Below, piece by piece: positions 43,658-51,215 of a DNA stretch of 64,000 nt. This DNA is from Schinkia azotoformans LMG 9581 (GTDB lineage: Bacteria > Bacillota > Bacilli > Bacillales > Bacillaceae_J). The notes below the pieces were generated by a model that saw nothing but the letters and a program-made list of their open reading frames with translations, was not told the DNA's origin and did no database searches. The stretch lies in contig NZ_AJLR01000004.1 in NCBI RefSeq assembly GCF_000307855.1, positions 1-64,000 on the forward strand, written 5' to 3'. Position numbers and translations under genes: made by a program. The stretch's first letter is position 1. Each line of letters opens with the position of its first letter.

Positions 43658-45055
43658 TTATTTAATATTTATACATAGTCCAGATGCATCATCTGTGATA
43701 ATAGTACTATTACTTAAGGCTACTAGCATTTCATATGATGCTTGAAAGCTACTTGGAAATTTATATTGATCTACATGTAAGTGGTCGAGTAAGCCATCCG
43801 TTAAGAAGTTGAAATAATCACCTGACTTAAACGGCATTTCATATTCTTCGAAGGGCATTGCTTCCATTATTCCTAAAAAAGCCCCTTCGACAGTAATCAT
43901 TCCTTTTTGCTCCTTTGTCATTGCAATAAAGTGATTAATCCCACAAGAAACATACTTTAATGAAGATGTTAGAAAGTTAAATTCAAAGCAGATACCTGTT
44001 GCAAACGTCTCATTTGTTAAAAATTTAATAGATTCATGATTGACCCACTTAACTTTTTCTGCTAGTGATAAATCATGTTTATGAGCAGCTTGTTCAAATA
44101 AAACGTGAATATGCGAAGTGTGAAGAGCTGTATCCAAACCATGTCCCATAATATCGATCAAGTACCCATACAATGTATTTCTTTCCTTATCCCAAATATA
44201 ATGATAAAAATCGCCGCTAACATATTCAGATGGTTTATATATACTTTTGATTTCAAAGTTTTCGTTGTTCAGCTCAGGTGGCAGAAAATCGACCTGGACT
44301 TTACCGGTTAAAACGAGATGCTTCAAGTTGGAAACCATCTGATTGAATGATTGGGCAAGATGCCCAACTTCATCACTGCGTTCAATGGTTAGCTTTTTAA
44401 CATTGATATCTCCGTCTGCAACTCTTTTCATTAGCTGAATGACATCCGTAATTGGATGAATAATATGATGGATGCTTGCCCATGTGGCGAAAAGGAAAAT
44501 GAATACATTTACAAGCATAATTGAAATCTGGATATTTTTAATAATTTCTACCTTGTGCTCTGAATTTTGCTCAATTTGATTCGTTACATTATTAACTTTT
44601 CTTAGTAACAAGAAGCTATCTTGTTGTATTTCAGCCGCTATTTGTCTCTTTTCAGATGGATCATTTGACTTAATAAGCCTGTCCAATTTCTGTGAAAAAG
44701 GCTGCCATTCATGTAATACCTCTACAAGGTGGGCTGTAATATTTGGCGCCTTTATTCCATGGATGCCGGAGCTATTATTACCGAAAATAAGAACCTCTTG
44801 ATTTTTCTCAAACTTTTTGGCTGTTACACGAAGTTGAGTGTAATAGATGGGATTGCTTTCTGCCACATGGTAAGCCTCGTTAACCATTTGCATCGTTAAC
44901 ATTCTTTGGGAACCCGCTAGATTAATTAGATGACTATCATGTTTATGTTCATCCAGAAAATTAATCATTACATAAAATCCAAAAAAGTTTAAAAGTAAAG
45001 CAATTGTAAAAATTGAACCAAGCTTTACTTTCAAACTCAAATCCTGAATCCGCAT
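43658..45055 (-). CDS. PilJ/NarX-like sensor, HAMP and PP2C (SpoIIE/RsbU-type) phosphatase
   Basis: A 465-residue transmembrane phosphatase. TM1 (about 10-31) leads to an extracytoplasmic helical domain starting HLINLAGSQRMLTMQMV, matching the P-box-like start of type IV pilus/NarX sensors, which bind nitrate in NarX. TM2 (about 170-190) and HAMP follow. The PP2C domain (from about 237) keeps acidic metal residues in VSGDFYHY, LIDIMGHGLDTAL and LTDGLLD, so it should be active. I chose the ATG at 45053-45055 with AGGTG upstream. It would dephosphorylate the STAS protein of this operon, possibly in response to nitrate or nitrite; that signal is inferred. Confidence 0.85.
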   Translation of the reverse strand: MRIQDLSLKVKLGSIFTIALLLNFFGFYVMINFLDEHKHDSHLINLAGSQRMLTMQMVNEAYHVAESNPIYYTQLRVTAKKFEKNQEVLIFGNNSSGIHGIKAPNITAHLVEVLHEWQPFSQKLDRLIKSNDPSEKRQIAAEIQQDSFLLLRKVNNVTNQIEQNSEHKVEIIKNIQISIMLVNVFIFLFATWASIHHIIHPITDVIQLMKRVADGDINVKKLTIERSDEVGHLAQSFNQMVSNLKHLVLTGKVQVDFLPPELNNENFEIKSIYKPSEYVSGDFYHYIWDKERNTLYGYLIDIMGHGLDTALHTSHIHVLFEQAAHKHDLSLAEKVKWVNHESIKFLTNETFATGICFEFNFLTSSLKYVSCGINHFIAMTKEQKGMITVEGAFLGIMEAMPFEEYEMPFKSGDYFNFLTDGLLDHLHVDQYKFPSSFQASYEMLVALSNSTIITDDASGLCINIK

Positions 45056-45064
45056 TTTTATCAC

Positions 45065-45490
45065 CTATTGAATTTGTTTTCTGCGTTGTATATTTTTCAC
45101 CAGCAACACATCATTTCCCTTCTTATTATAAATGACTTTATCCATTACCTGCTGCATAATAAATAAGCCTCTGCCTGATTCTTTTAAAGTTGTATAATTT
45201 ATATCTTTCATCATATTAGTTTCATTTACCTTTTGAATAGTTTCATCTACTGCAAAGCCTTTGCCTCTATCTTTTACCCTAATAACTAGGAATCCATTTT
45301 TTTGAATTTTAACCCGTACCAGCACTTTTTTATTTCTTCCATGCTTAATAGCATTATTAACCGCTTCATTTAGGACGACCTCAACAAGAGTAGAATCATC
45401 CGCGACCATGTCTTTAATAAAATCGCTGATCCCATTGCGGAGGTACCTATAGCAAGTAAAATCATTAAAAGTAAGTGTAAATGTTTTCAT
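45065..45490 (-). CDS. RsbW/SpoIIAB-like anti-sigma factor kinase (HATPase)
   Basis: A 141-residue GHKL-ATPase domain protein with N-box VVLNEAVNNAIKHGRNKK, G1 VKDRGKGFAVD and G2 ESGRGLFIMQQVMDKV. It would phosphorylate the STAS protein and bind a sigma factor or other target. It is first in the operon with an AGGAGAT site upstream. No sigma-factor gene is adjacent, unlike rsb operons, so the controlled protein is unknown. Confidence 0.87.
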   Translation of the reverse strand: MKTFTLTFNDFTCYRYLRNGISDFIKDMVADDSTLVEVVLNEAVNNAIKHGRNKKVLVRVKIQKNGFLVIRVKDRGKGFAVDETIQKVNETNMMKDINYTTLKESGRGLFIMQQVMDKVIYNKKGNDVLLVKNIQRRKQIQ

Positions 45491-45641
45491 TCATTAATCT
45501 CCTGTATGAAAAGTTTAAATTAATTATAATTTATAAACCTTGGTTAATGTTTTCTTAATTATGAAACTTTTGTGTAATTAGTAACTTAACAAAGATAAAA
45601 AGTATTGATATACTAAATTAAGATTCATATAAATACTGAAA

Positions 45642-45774
45642 GATTAGCTAGGGGTGCCGTATGGCTGAGAGGACGATTGTCTAACCCTTGAACCTGATTT
45701 GGTTAGTACCAACGTAGGGAATGCGACTAATTCTGTTTTAAAACAGAAGGCCAACCTATTTTGGTTGGCTTTTT
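45642..45774 (+). promoter_or_regulatory. TPP riboswitch with terminator ahead of thiD-thiE
   Basis: The THI-box core is present: GGGGTGCC (from 45651), GGCTGAGAG, ACCCTTGAACCTGAT, and ACCAACGTAGGGAA, closed by an ATTAG/CTAAT stem (45643-45647, 45727-45731). A terminator follows (GCCAACC 45750-45756, GGTTGGC 45763-45769, T-run). Thiamine pyrophosphate would stop transcription of thiD-thiE. Confidence 0.95.
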
Positions 45775-45807
45775 GTGTTGTATAAAAAGAAATGGAGTGA
45801 GTATCTA

Positions 45808-46617
45808 ATGAAAGTTTTCAAGGCACTTACTATTGCTGGCTCAGATTCCGGTGGGGGAGCGGGAATCCAGGCAGATGTAAAAACGTTTCAAGAACTTGGT
45901 GTATATGGAATGACGGCTATTACGGCAATTACAGCACAAAATACAACTGGTGTACAAGGGGTATATCCGCTAAGTGTTGAAGGTATTGCAAAGCAAATTG
46001 ATTCAATCGGTACAGACTTAACACCAGATGCAGTAAAGACAGGCATGCTTTTTAACAGTGAAATTATTAAGGTTGTCGCGGAAAAAATCACGCAATATCA
46101 ATGGTCTAATCTTGTAATAGACCCGGTGATGATTGCAAAAGGAGGATCACCATTATTACAAGCGGAAGCAATCGAAGCCCTAAAAGATTATTTATTGCCA
46201 ATAGCAACAGTTATAACTCCTAATATCCCTGAAGCAGAGGTGATATCTGGCATTAAAATTACAAATCTTAGTGAACGAAAAGAAGCTGCCAAACTTATTT
46301 ATAATCTAGGTGCAAAAAATGTAATGATTAAAGGCGGACACGAAGAAACCGATCAAATGATTGATCTCTTATATGATGGAAACCGCTTTTTCCAATTTGA
46401 AAGCAAGAGAATTGCTACAAAGAATACTCATGGAACGGGATGTACGTTTTCTGCAGCGATTACGGCTGAATTAGCGAAAGGGAAAAACATCGTGGATTCG
46501 ATATCAGTTGCTAAACACTTTATTCAAGCTGCCATTGAAGATGATTTGCGAATCGGCACAGGCCACGGTCCAACGAATCATTGGGCCTATAATAAAAGGG
46601 GAGCATTATGTAAATGA
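45808..46617 (+). CDS. thiD: Hydroxymethylpyrimidine/phosphomethylpyrimidine kinase
   Basis: A 269-residue ribokinase-fold kinase. [23 protein letters not shown] opens the protein and [20 protein letters not shown] near the C-terminus holds the anion hole and catalytic Asp region. It phosphorylates HMP and HMP-P in thiamine synthesis. The ATG at 45808 with GGAGTGA upstream was chosen over a longer frame from 45775. It is controlled by the TPP riboswitch; thiE overlaps by 4 nt. Confidence 0.93.
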   Translation: MKVFKALTIAGSDSGGGAGIQADVKTFQELGVYGMTAITAITAQNTTGVQGVYPLSVEGIAKQIDSIGTDLTPDAVKTGMLFNSEIIKVVAEKITQYQWSNLVIDPVMIAKGGSPLLQAEAIEALKDYLLPIATVITPNIPEAEVISGIKITNLSERKEAAKLIYNLGAKNVMIKGGHEETDQMIDLLYDGNRFFQFESKRIATKNTHGTGCTFSAAITAELAKGKNIVDSISVAKHFIQAAIEDDLRIGTGHGPTNHWAYNKRGALCK

Positions 46618-47261
46618 GATATTCCGAAGAAGAGCTAAGAAAAAAGCTTCAGCTTTATTTTGTGATGGGGAGCAATAATTGTTTGAAGGATCCTGAAATT
46701 GTACTACAGGAAGCGATTGAAGGAGGTATTACTTTTTTTCAATTCAGAGAAAAGGGGACCCATGCCAAAAAGGGCTCTGAAAAAATAAAGTTGGCAAAAA
46801 AATTACAGGCTATTTGTAAACAAAATGGAATTCCTTTTATCGTCAATGATGATCTTGAATTGGCACTTGAAATTGATGCAGATGGCATTCACATTGGTCA
46901 AGAAGATGAAGACCCGCTAAAAGTGAGAAAAATGATTGGTGACAAACTACTCGGTATTTCCGTCCATAACCTGAATGAGGCTAATCAAGCACTAGCACAA
47001 GGGGCGAATTATTTGGGGGTTGGACCGATGTACGAAACGACCACAAAAAAGGATATTCGTGAAGTGAAGGGACCTGAAGTTATCGTTGAATTAAGAGAAA
47101 ATAACCTTACTGTTCCAATCGTAGGAATTGGCGGCATTCAAAAAGGGTTAATCAAATCGGTCATCGAGGCGGGGGCGGATGGAGTTGCAGTTATTTCAGC
47201 TATTAGCAATAGTGAGAATCCAAGGGAAGCTGTGAAGGACCTACTAGAAGAAATGAAATAA
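46614..47261 (+). CDS. thiE: Thiamine-phosphate synthase
   Basis: A 215-residue TIM-barrel enzyme joining HMP-PP and thiazole phosphate. Conserved stretches are FFQFREKGTHAKKG, FIVNDDLELALEIDADGIHIGQEDED, LGVGPMYETTTKKD and VGIGGI. It starts at ATG overlapping the thiD stop. No thiG/thiS/thiO set is nearby, so the thiazole comes from elsewhere. Confidence 0.94.
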   Translation: MRYSEEELRKKLQLYFVMGSNNCLKDPEIVLQEAIEGGITFFQFREKGTHAKKGSEKIKLAKKLQAICKQNGIPFIVNDDLELALEIDADGIHIGQEDEDPLKVRKMIGDKLLGISVHNLNEANQALAQGANYLGVGPMYETTTKKDIREVKGPEVIVELRENNLTVPIVGIGGIQKGLIKSVIEAGADGVAVISAISNSENPREAVKDLLEEMK

Positions 47262-47278
47262 AAAAATTATAATGGAAT

Positions 47279-47322
47279 TGGCTGTCTTATTTATGTCACT
47301 AGGCATTGGAAGACAGTCTTTT
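47279..47322 (+). terminator. Terminator after thiE
   Basis: GGCTGTCTT pairs with AAGACAGTC across a long loop, followed by TTTTTT. Confidence 0.75.
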
Positions 47323-47388
47323 TTACACCTATTTCCGAATCAAAAGGCATATACATGTAGCATGTCCGTTACATGAAGGAGATGCAGA

Positions 47389-47979
47389 ATGTCTTTTGTT
47401 AAAAAAGCAAGTGCAATTATCGCTGGGAGTATATCTGTTGCCATCGGAGTTAATTTATTCCTTTTCCCAAATGAATTATTGGATGGAGGAATGATTGGTA
47501 TTGGATTAATTGTAAATTATTTGTGGGGATTTGAAACGGGACTTACGATTATTTTTTGCAGTATTCCGATTTTTATATTAGCTTGGTTTCGTTATCGATC
47601 TTATTTTTATAATAGTATTCATGGGTTTTTAGTTTCCTCATTTTTTATAGATGTCCTTTCACCGTTAAGGCATGTTCAATTATCGGAAATTCTTCAATCC
47701 CCATTAATAAGCTCTATTCTAGGTGGTCTGCTTGTTGGTATTGGAATTGGTACGATGCTTAAATTTGAGACGAGTACGGGCGGTACTGACTTGTTGGCGC
47801 AGTTTCTTTCAGATATGTTCAGGATGAATGTAGGGGTAATCATATTGCTCATCGATGCACTTGTTGTAATTATTGGCGGCTTCTTAATATCACCGGAAAC
47901 ACTATTGCTATCATTAATAACAATTTTTGTTGTCGGTATTTCAACCAGCTTATTGACATTGAAAATAATTCATTATTAG
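47389..47979 (+). CDS. YitT-family integral membrane protein
   Basis: A 196-residue protein with five hydrophobic segments, matching the membrane part of YitT/DUF161 proteins (LFLFPNELLDGGMIGIGLIVNYL, GIGIGTMLKFETSTGGTDLLAQFLS). The usual C-terminal soluble DUF2179 domain is absent; the protein ends just after the last TM segment. The function of the family is not established. A GAAGGAGA site precedes the ATG. Confidence 0.8.
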   Translation: MSFVKKASAIIAGSISVAIGVNLFLFPNELLDGGMIGIGLIVNYLWGFETGLTIIFCSIPIFILAWFRYRSYFYNSIHGFLVSSFFIDVLSPLRHVQLSEILQSPLISSILGGLLVGIGIGTMLKFETSTGGTDLLAQFLSDMFRMNVGVIILLIDALVVIIGGFLISPETLLLSLITIFVVGISTSLLTLKIIHY

Positions 47980-48013
47980 GCAGTTGGCGATTATCGCTAA
48001 CTGTCTTTTTCGA
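47977..48013 (+). terminator. Terminator after the YitT-like gene
   Basis: GGCAGTTGGCGAT pairs imperfectly with ATCGCTAACTGTC, followed by TTTTT. Confidence 0.8.
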
Positions 48014-48058
48014 TCATTCACTTTTTAACATCGAAATAATCTACCTATTAAATAAAAA

Positions 48059-48107
48059 TAGGAGCTTATCGGGGTAGATAAGCTCCTAAGGGGGTGGGGA
48101 CAGGGGG
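48059..48107. other. Perfect 12-bp hairpin followed by G-tracts
   Basis: TAGGAGCTTATC (48059-48070) and its complement (48077-48088) flank a G-rich loop. On the minus strand the stem is followed by ATTTTTATTT, so it would terminate leftward transcription. On the plus strand G-runs follow at 48090-48094, 48096-48099 and 48103-48107; with GGGG in the loop (48071-48074) four G-tracts exist. From 48108 to the promoter at 48231 I see nothing but A/T-rich spacer. Confidence 0.55.
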
Positions 48108-48230
48108 CTGATAGTGAGAATTTGCTACTATCAACTGTTTATATAAGTATAATATGAATAACTAATAAAATCAACAAAAAATTATAATTATTTTACATTT
48201 TTTTGTTATTCGTATCTAGGTAGTTCTATA

Positions 48231-48259
48231 TTGATTACATATTGCAGCTATGTTATAAT
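48231..48259 (+). promoter_or_regulatory. Strong sigma-A promoter of the tandem-hairpin RNA
   Basis: TTGATT (48231-48236), 17 bp, TATAAT (48254-48259). Transcription should begin near 48266, about 155 nt before the first start codon. Confidence 0.78.
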
Positions 48260-48284
48260 TTAGCTAAATTAATATTTTGCGTGA

Positions 48285-48396
48285 TTAGGAGGAGTCTGTC
48301 ACCAAGGGTGTATTATGCCGTTGGTTCGACAAGGCTCCTTTTTGTCTGCAATTTAGGGGAGGGGTCTGTCAAAGTACAGGCCCCTTTTTATATTTT
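48285..48396 (+). ncRNA. Leader/small RNA with two look-alike terminator hairpins
   Basis: Hairpin 1 (48290-48338): GGAGTCTGTC pairs with GACAAGGCTCC with one bulge, an inner ACCAA/TTGGT stem closes the loop, and TTTTT follows. Hairpin 2 (48362-48390): GGGGTCTGT pairs perfectly with ACAGGCCCC and is followed by TTTTTATATTTT. Both share the pattern GRGTCTGTCA...ACA(A)GGCYCCTTTTT. Either a tandem attenuator for the downstream microprotein gene or an independent small RNA. I cannot match it to a named family. Confidence 0.55.
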
Positions 48397-48420
48397 ATTT
48401 CACTATTTCAATAGGAGGAG

Positions 48421-48528
48421 ATGAATTTGAAAAAGGAAAAATTGACATTTGTAGAGGTATTAATTATGGCTGCCGCCATTGTAGCCGGGTTATTCATGGC
48501 AGCTGGGGTTGGCATGTTGTTCTCTTAA
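48421..48528 (+). CDS. 35-residue hydrophobic microprotein
   Basis: The ATG has AGGAGGAG directly upstream (48413-48420), rather close; an in-frame TTG at 48427 has better spacing. The product starts MNLKKEKLTFVEVLIMAAA and is a Lys-rich head plus one TM helix (AAIVAGLFMAAGVGMLF). It follows the tandem-hairpin leader and ends before a strong terminator. The function is unknown. Confidence 0.6.
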   Translation: MNLKKEKLTFVEVLIMAAAIVAGLFMAAGVGMLFS

Positions 48529-48537
48529 TCTGATCAT

Positions 48538-48570
48538 AAGGACCATTACGGAAAATGTAATGGTCCTTTA
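48538..48570 (+). terminator. Terminator after the microprotein gene
   Basis: AAGGACCATTAC pairs perfectly with GTAATGGTCCTT. Confidence 0.75.
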
Positions 48571-48594
48571 GCCATATTATAGAGTTGTCAAAAG

Positions 48595-48789
48595 TTAATA
48601 TTGATTACCGGATAATTCAGCTTGTGCCTGCTTAACTAAACGTTTTGTAATTTCTCCGCCAACGGATCCGTTAGCACGAGAAACCGAATCAGCAGAAAGC
48701 TTTACTCCGAATTCTTGGGCAATTTCTTCTTTATATTGATCCAACATTTGTTGTACGCCTGGTACTACTAATGAATTGCGGTTTGCCAT
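48595..48789 (-). CDS. Alpha/beta-type small acid-soluble spore protein
   Basis: A 64-residue SASP. It has the GPR protease site ([10 protein letters not shown]) and the DNA-binding signatures [15 protein letters not shown] and [10 protein letters not shown]. It coats and protects spore DNA and is degraded at germination. The ATG at 48787-48789 has AGGAGGTG upstream. Expected to be forespore-specific (sigma-G), though I did not locate that promoter. Confidence 0.95.
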   Translation of the reverse strand: MANRNSLVVPGVQQMLDQYKEEIAQEFGVKLSADSVSRANGSVGGEITKRLVKQAQAELSGNQY

Positions 48790-48926
48790 AGATGACACCT
48801 CCTTATAATATAGTTTGTAAAAAAAATACGCCATTTATGACAAGAAAAGCTATCCATTACTAAAGAATTTGTCCAAAAAATTTTTAGAGCGTAAAATATG
48901 AGTATTACAAAATGGGAGTGGTTGCA

Positions 48927-49112
48927 TTGAATAAAGAGGAAATTGAAGAGATCATTGAGAAATTAAGAAATGGTGAAATAAAGCAGTATGAAGTAACAAA
49001 AGAAGAGTTTATGGAATTCCGTGAGGTTTTAATAAAGCAAAAGGATAAGGAGCAAATTCGCGGTGAGGCCAAAAAAGGAGGAGGGGTTGTTTATACACAT
49101 GTTAATGAGTAA
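48927..49112 (+). CDS. Small charged protein of unknown function
   Basis: A 61-residue protein, mostly one amphipathic helix rich in Glu and Lys (MNKEEIEEIIEKLRNGEIK). The end is GGGVVYTHVNE. TTG at 48927 was preferred because GGGAGTGG lies at 48914-48921; an ATG at 48912 has no site. I do not recognise a family; its place among spore genes suggests a sporulation-related role, weakly. Confidence 0.55.
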   Translation: MNKEEIEEIIEKLRNGEIKQYEVTKEEFMEFREVLIKQKDKEQIRGEAKKGGGVVYTHVNE

Positions 49113-49168
49113 AGGCATATATAAATAAAGTGTAAATTTATTCAGTAGAAGTTTAAGGGGGGGGCAAG

Positions 49169-49555
49169 TTGAATTATTTTCAACGAAATCCGGCCTATTA
49201 TCATACACCCTATGGAACATACAACTATTGGCAATACCCTAATGACCAATATCCAAACCGACAAAATAATGTTGATGTTACGATTTTTAGTGAGTCGTTA
49301 GGAGCCTATAGACAACTGCTTAAGGATGCCAGTAATGTTTTAAATCATTTGGCGGATTCTAAGACATTTGCAGCACAGGTCATGGGAGCTGCACAAGTTT
49401 CAAATCAAAAGGAAGTGGATCATCTCATTAAATCACTGGGAGTTAAATCTGATTTCGAAGTATCCTACAATCCTGATGGAATTCATTTGAAGTTTTGGGC
49501 ACATGTAAAAGGGAGTGAATGCTGCAAGTTGGATATGGCAATTCGCTGGAGATAA
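49169..49555 (+). CDS. Hypothetical protein with Tyr/Pro/Asn-rich N-terminus
   Basis: A 128-residue protein starting at TTG with a G-rich Shine-Dalgarno. The first 32 residues are Tyr/Asn/Pro/Gln-rich (YYHTPYGTYNYWQYPN), like spore-coat or surface proteins. The rest is a compact domain (SESLGAYRQLLKDASNVLNHLADSK, HLKFWAHVKGSECCKLDMAIRW) with a Cys pair. There is no signal peptide. Possibly a spore-associated protein; unproven. Confidence 0.55.
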   Translation: MNYFQRNPAYYHTPYGTYNYWQYPNDQYPNRQNNVDVTIFSESLGAYRQLLKDASNVLNHLADSKTFAAQVMGAAQVSNQKEVDHLIKSLGVKSDFEVSYNPDGIHLKFWAHVKGSECCKLDMAIRWR

Positions 49556-49572
49556 ATATGTCAATAAAAGAA

Positions 49573-49612
49573 GGAAACACGGTATGCAATTTCCGCTTAT
49601 CGTGTTTTTTTA
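49573..49612 (+). terminator. Terminator after the Tyr-rich protein gene
   Basis: AAACACG and CGTGTTT pair at the base of a longer stem, followed by a run of T. Confidence 0.65.
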
Positions 49613-49727
49613 CGTTCCAAATAATTTTCGAAATATTTCCATGCAGTTATCATATATATACTTGGTAAAAAGGTTAAAATCTAGTAAAGTTAATGTATGA
49701 AAGGTAGAAAGGGAGATTAAGAGTATT

Positions 49728-50945
49728 ATGAGATTTTTAAAGATGTGGCTTCTGATTCCACTTATCATTTTTGGCTTAATACTGTCAAGTACGACAACAA
49801 TCCATGCAGGTTCTTCTGCTGTATTGTATGCTAATGCGTCTACTAATACATATAAAGCCAGTTTATTAAAGGATATTGAAAAGATTATTCAGGAAGCAAT
49901 GGGAAAACGGCAAAATACGATTGTGATCCAATATAAAGGATCTACAAATAAACTGTTAGATGTGATAAGTGGATATATTGATAAGGCAATTGAAAATGAT
50001 GAATATTTGAACTATTCTTTTCGCAGTGTAAATATGTCCTATAAAGCATATGGAACCGATATTACGATAACCCTTAAATTCACATATTATGAAACAGCAG
50101 CTGAAATGAAGTATGTTGATCAACAAGTAAATGCCATTTTGTCTAAGATCATAAAGCCTGAAATGAATAACCATGAAAAAGTAAAAGCTGTCCATGATTA
50201 TCTTGTGTTGAATCTAGGGTATGATACTACCTTGATTAGCAATTCTCCCTATACGGCTTTAACAAAAGGAATAACAGCATGTAATGGTTATGCTATGCTC
50301 GCCTATAAAATGTTGAAGAAATTAGGTTTTGACGTTCGTTTAATTAGTGGTACTGCCAGTAGCCAAGCATATAAAACCCAAAACCATGCGTGGAATTTAG
50401 TGAAGCTGGACGATAAATGGTATCATCTTGATGTAACATGGGATGATCCTGTTCCCGATGAAGCAGGACGGATTTTTTATGATTATTACTTACTAACGGA
50501 TAAAGAAATTTCAAAAAATCATAGTTGGAAACAGGGAGGAATAAATGGTGAAGAAAAGCCATACCCTGCTGCAACTACAGCTTATTTAGACCTTCTACAA
50601 TCAAAGCTTTCTTCAACAAATGAAGCGGAGCGTTATCAAGAATTAATGGTAACAATAGGTTTACACTACTTGCTTCCGGAAAATACTGCAAGTCGTTTAA
50701 TTGAATTGAGCGATATGATTGGCAATCAATTTGCAAGCTATAACAATGAATTTAACCTTCGCTATATTGATAACAAAGGTGATTTAAGCACAAACCTTAG
50801 ACAAATCATTTATGATAATGCTGTTAAACATAAGGTAAAATCATGGAGTTTTGTCACTCTTCCTTATATAAGGGGGACGACATCTTTTGACCAACTGGTT
50901 ATGATTTCGGATATTGTATACCAAAATGATCCGCCGAAAGATTAA
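49728..50945 (+). CDS. Secreted transglutaminase-like domain protein
   Basis: A 405-residue exported protein. The signal peptide (residues 1-27) is cut near IHAGS. The transglutaminase/protease-like core (about 130-245) has Cys in KGITACNGYAMLAYKML, His in NHAWNLVKLDDKWYHLDVTWDDP and the Asp nearby, a full Cys-His-Asp triad. Such proteins act at the cell surface, with uncertain cross-linking or protease activity. The C-terminal 130 residues are unrecognised. Monocistronic, GGGAGA site. Confidence 0.82.
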   Translation: MRFLKMWLLIPLIIFGLILSSTTTIHAGSSAVLYANASTNTYKASLLKDIEKIIQEAMGKRQNTIVIQYKGSTNKLLDVISGYIDKAIENDEYLNYSFRSVNMSYKAYGTDITITLKFTYYETAAEMKYVDQQVNAILSKIIKPEMNNHEKVKAVHDYLVLNLGYDTTLISNSPYTALTKGITACNGYAMLAYKMLKKLGFDVRLISGTASSQAYKTQNHAWNLVKLDDKWYHLDVTWDDPVPDEAGRIFYDYYLLTDKEISKNHSWKQGGINGEEKPYPAATTAYLDLLQSKLSSTNEAERYQELMVTIGLHYLLPENTASRLIELSDMIGNQFASYNNEFNLRYIDNKGDLSTNLRQIIYDNAVKHKVKSWSFVTLPYIRGTTSFDQLVMISDIVYQNDPPKD

Positions 50946-51023
50946 GAATTAATGAAAAATGATTGCAACGATTATAATAATGTGTTAAACCTAATATAGA
51001 TGAAAATTTAATATTCTAGCGTT

Positions 51024-51192
51024 ACTACTAGGGGTGCTGAAAAGGCTGAGAAAGACGATTGTCTTAACCCTTAAACCTGATCTAGATAATTCTAGCGTAG
51101 GGAAGTGGTGCTTGGTGTCTGTAATTATTTTTATTATTGGCATCATTCATGTTGAATACAACCACTTCTATTTAATAGAGGTGGTTTTTTTA
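51024..51192 (+). promoter_or_regulatory. Second TPP riboswitch with terminator
   Basis: The THI-box core is at 51031-51104: GGGGTGC, GGCTGAGAA, ACCCTTAAACCTGATC, TCTAGCGTAGGGAA. P1 pairs ACTACT with AGTGGT. A terminator follows: AACCACTTCTAT (51160-51171) with ATAGAGGTGGTT (51175-51186) and seven T. It controls the ABC transporter downstream. Confidence 0.93.
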
Positions 51193-51215
51193 TTTGGAAA
51201 AAGGAGGGATTTCTA

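Noticed and set aside
48242-48424. 60-residue plus-strand open frame
   Set aside because: It runs through two strong terminator-like hairpins, has no Shine-Dalgarno and overlaps the microprotein start region. The region is better read as a structured RNA.
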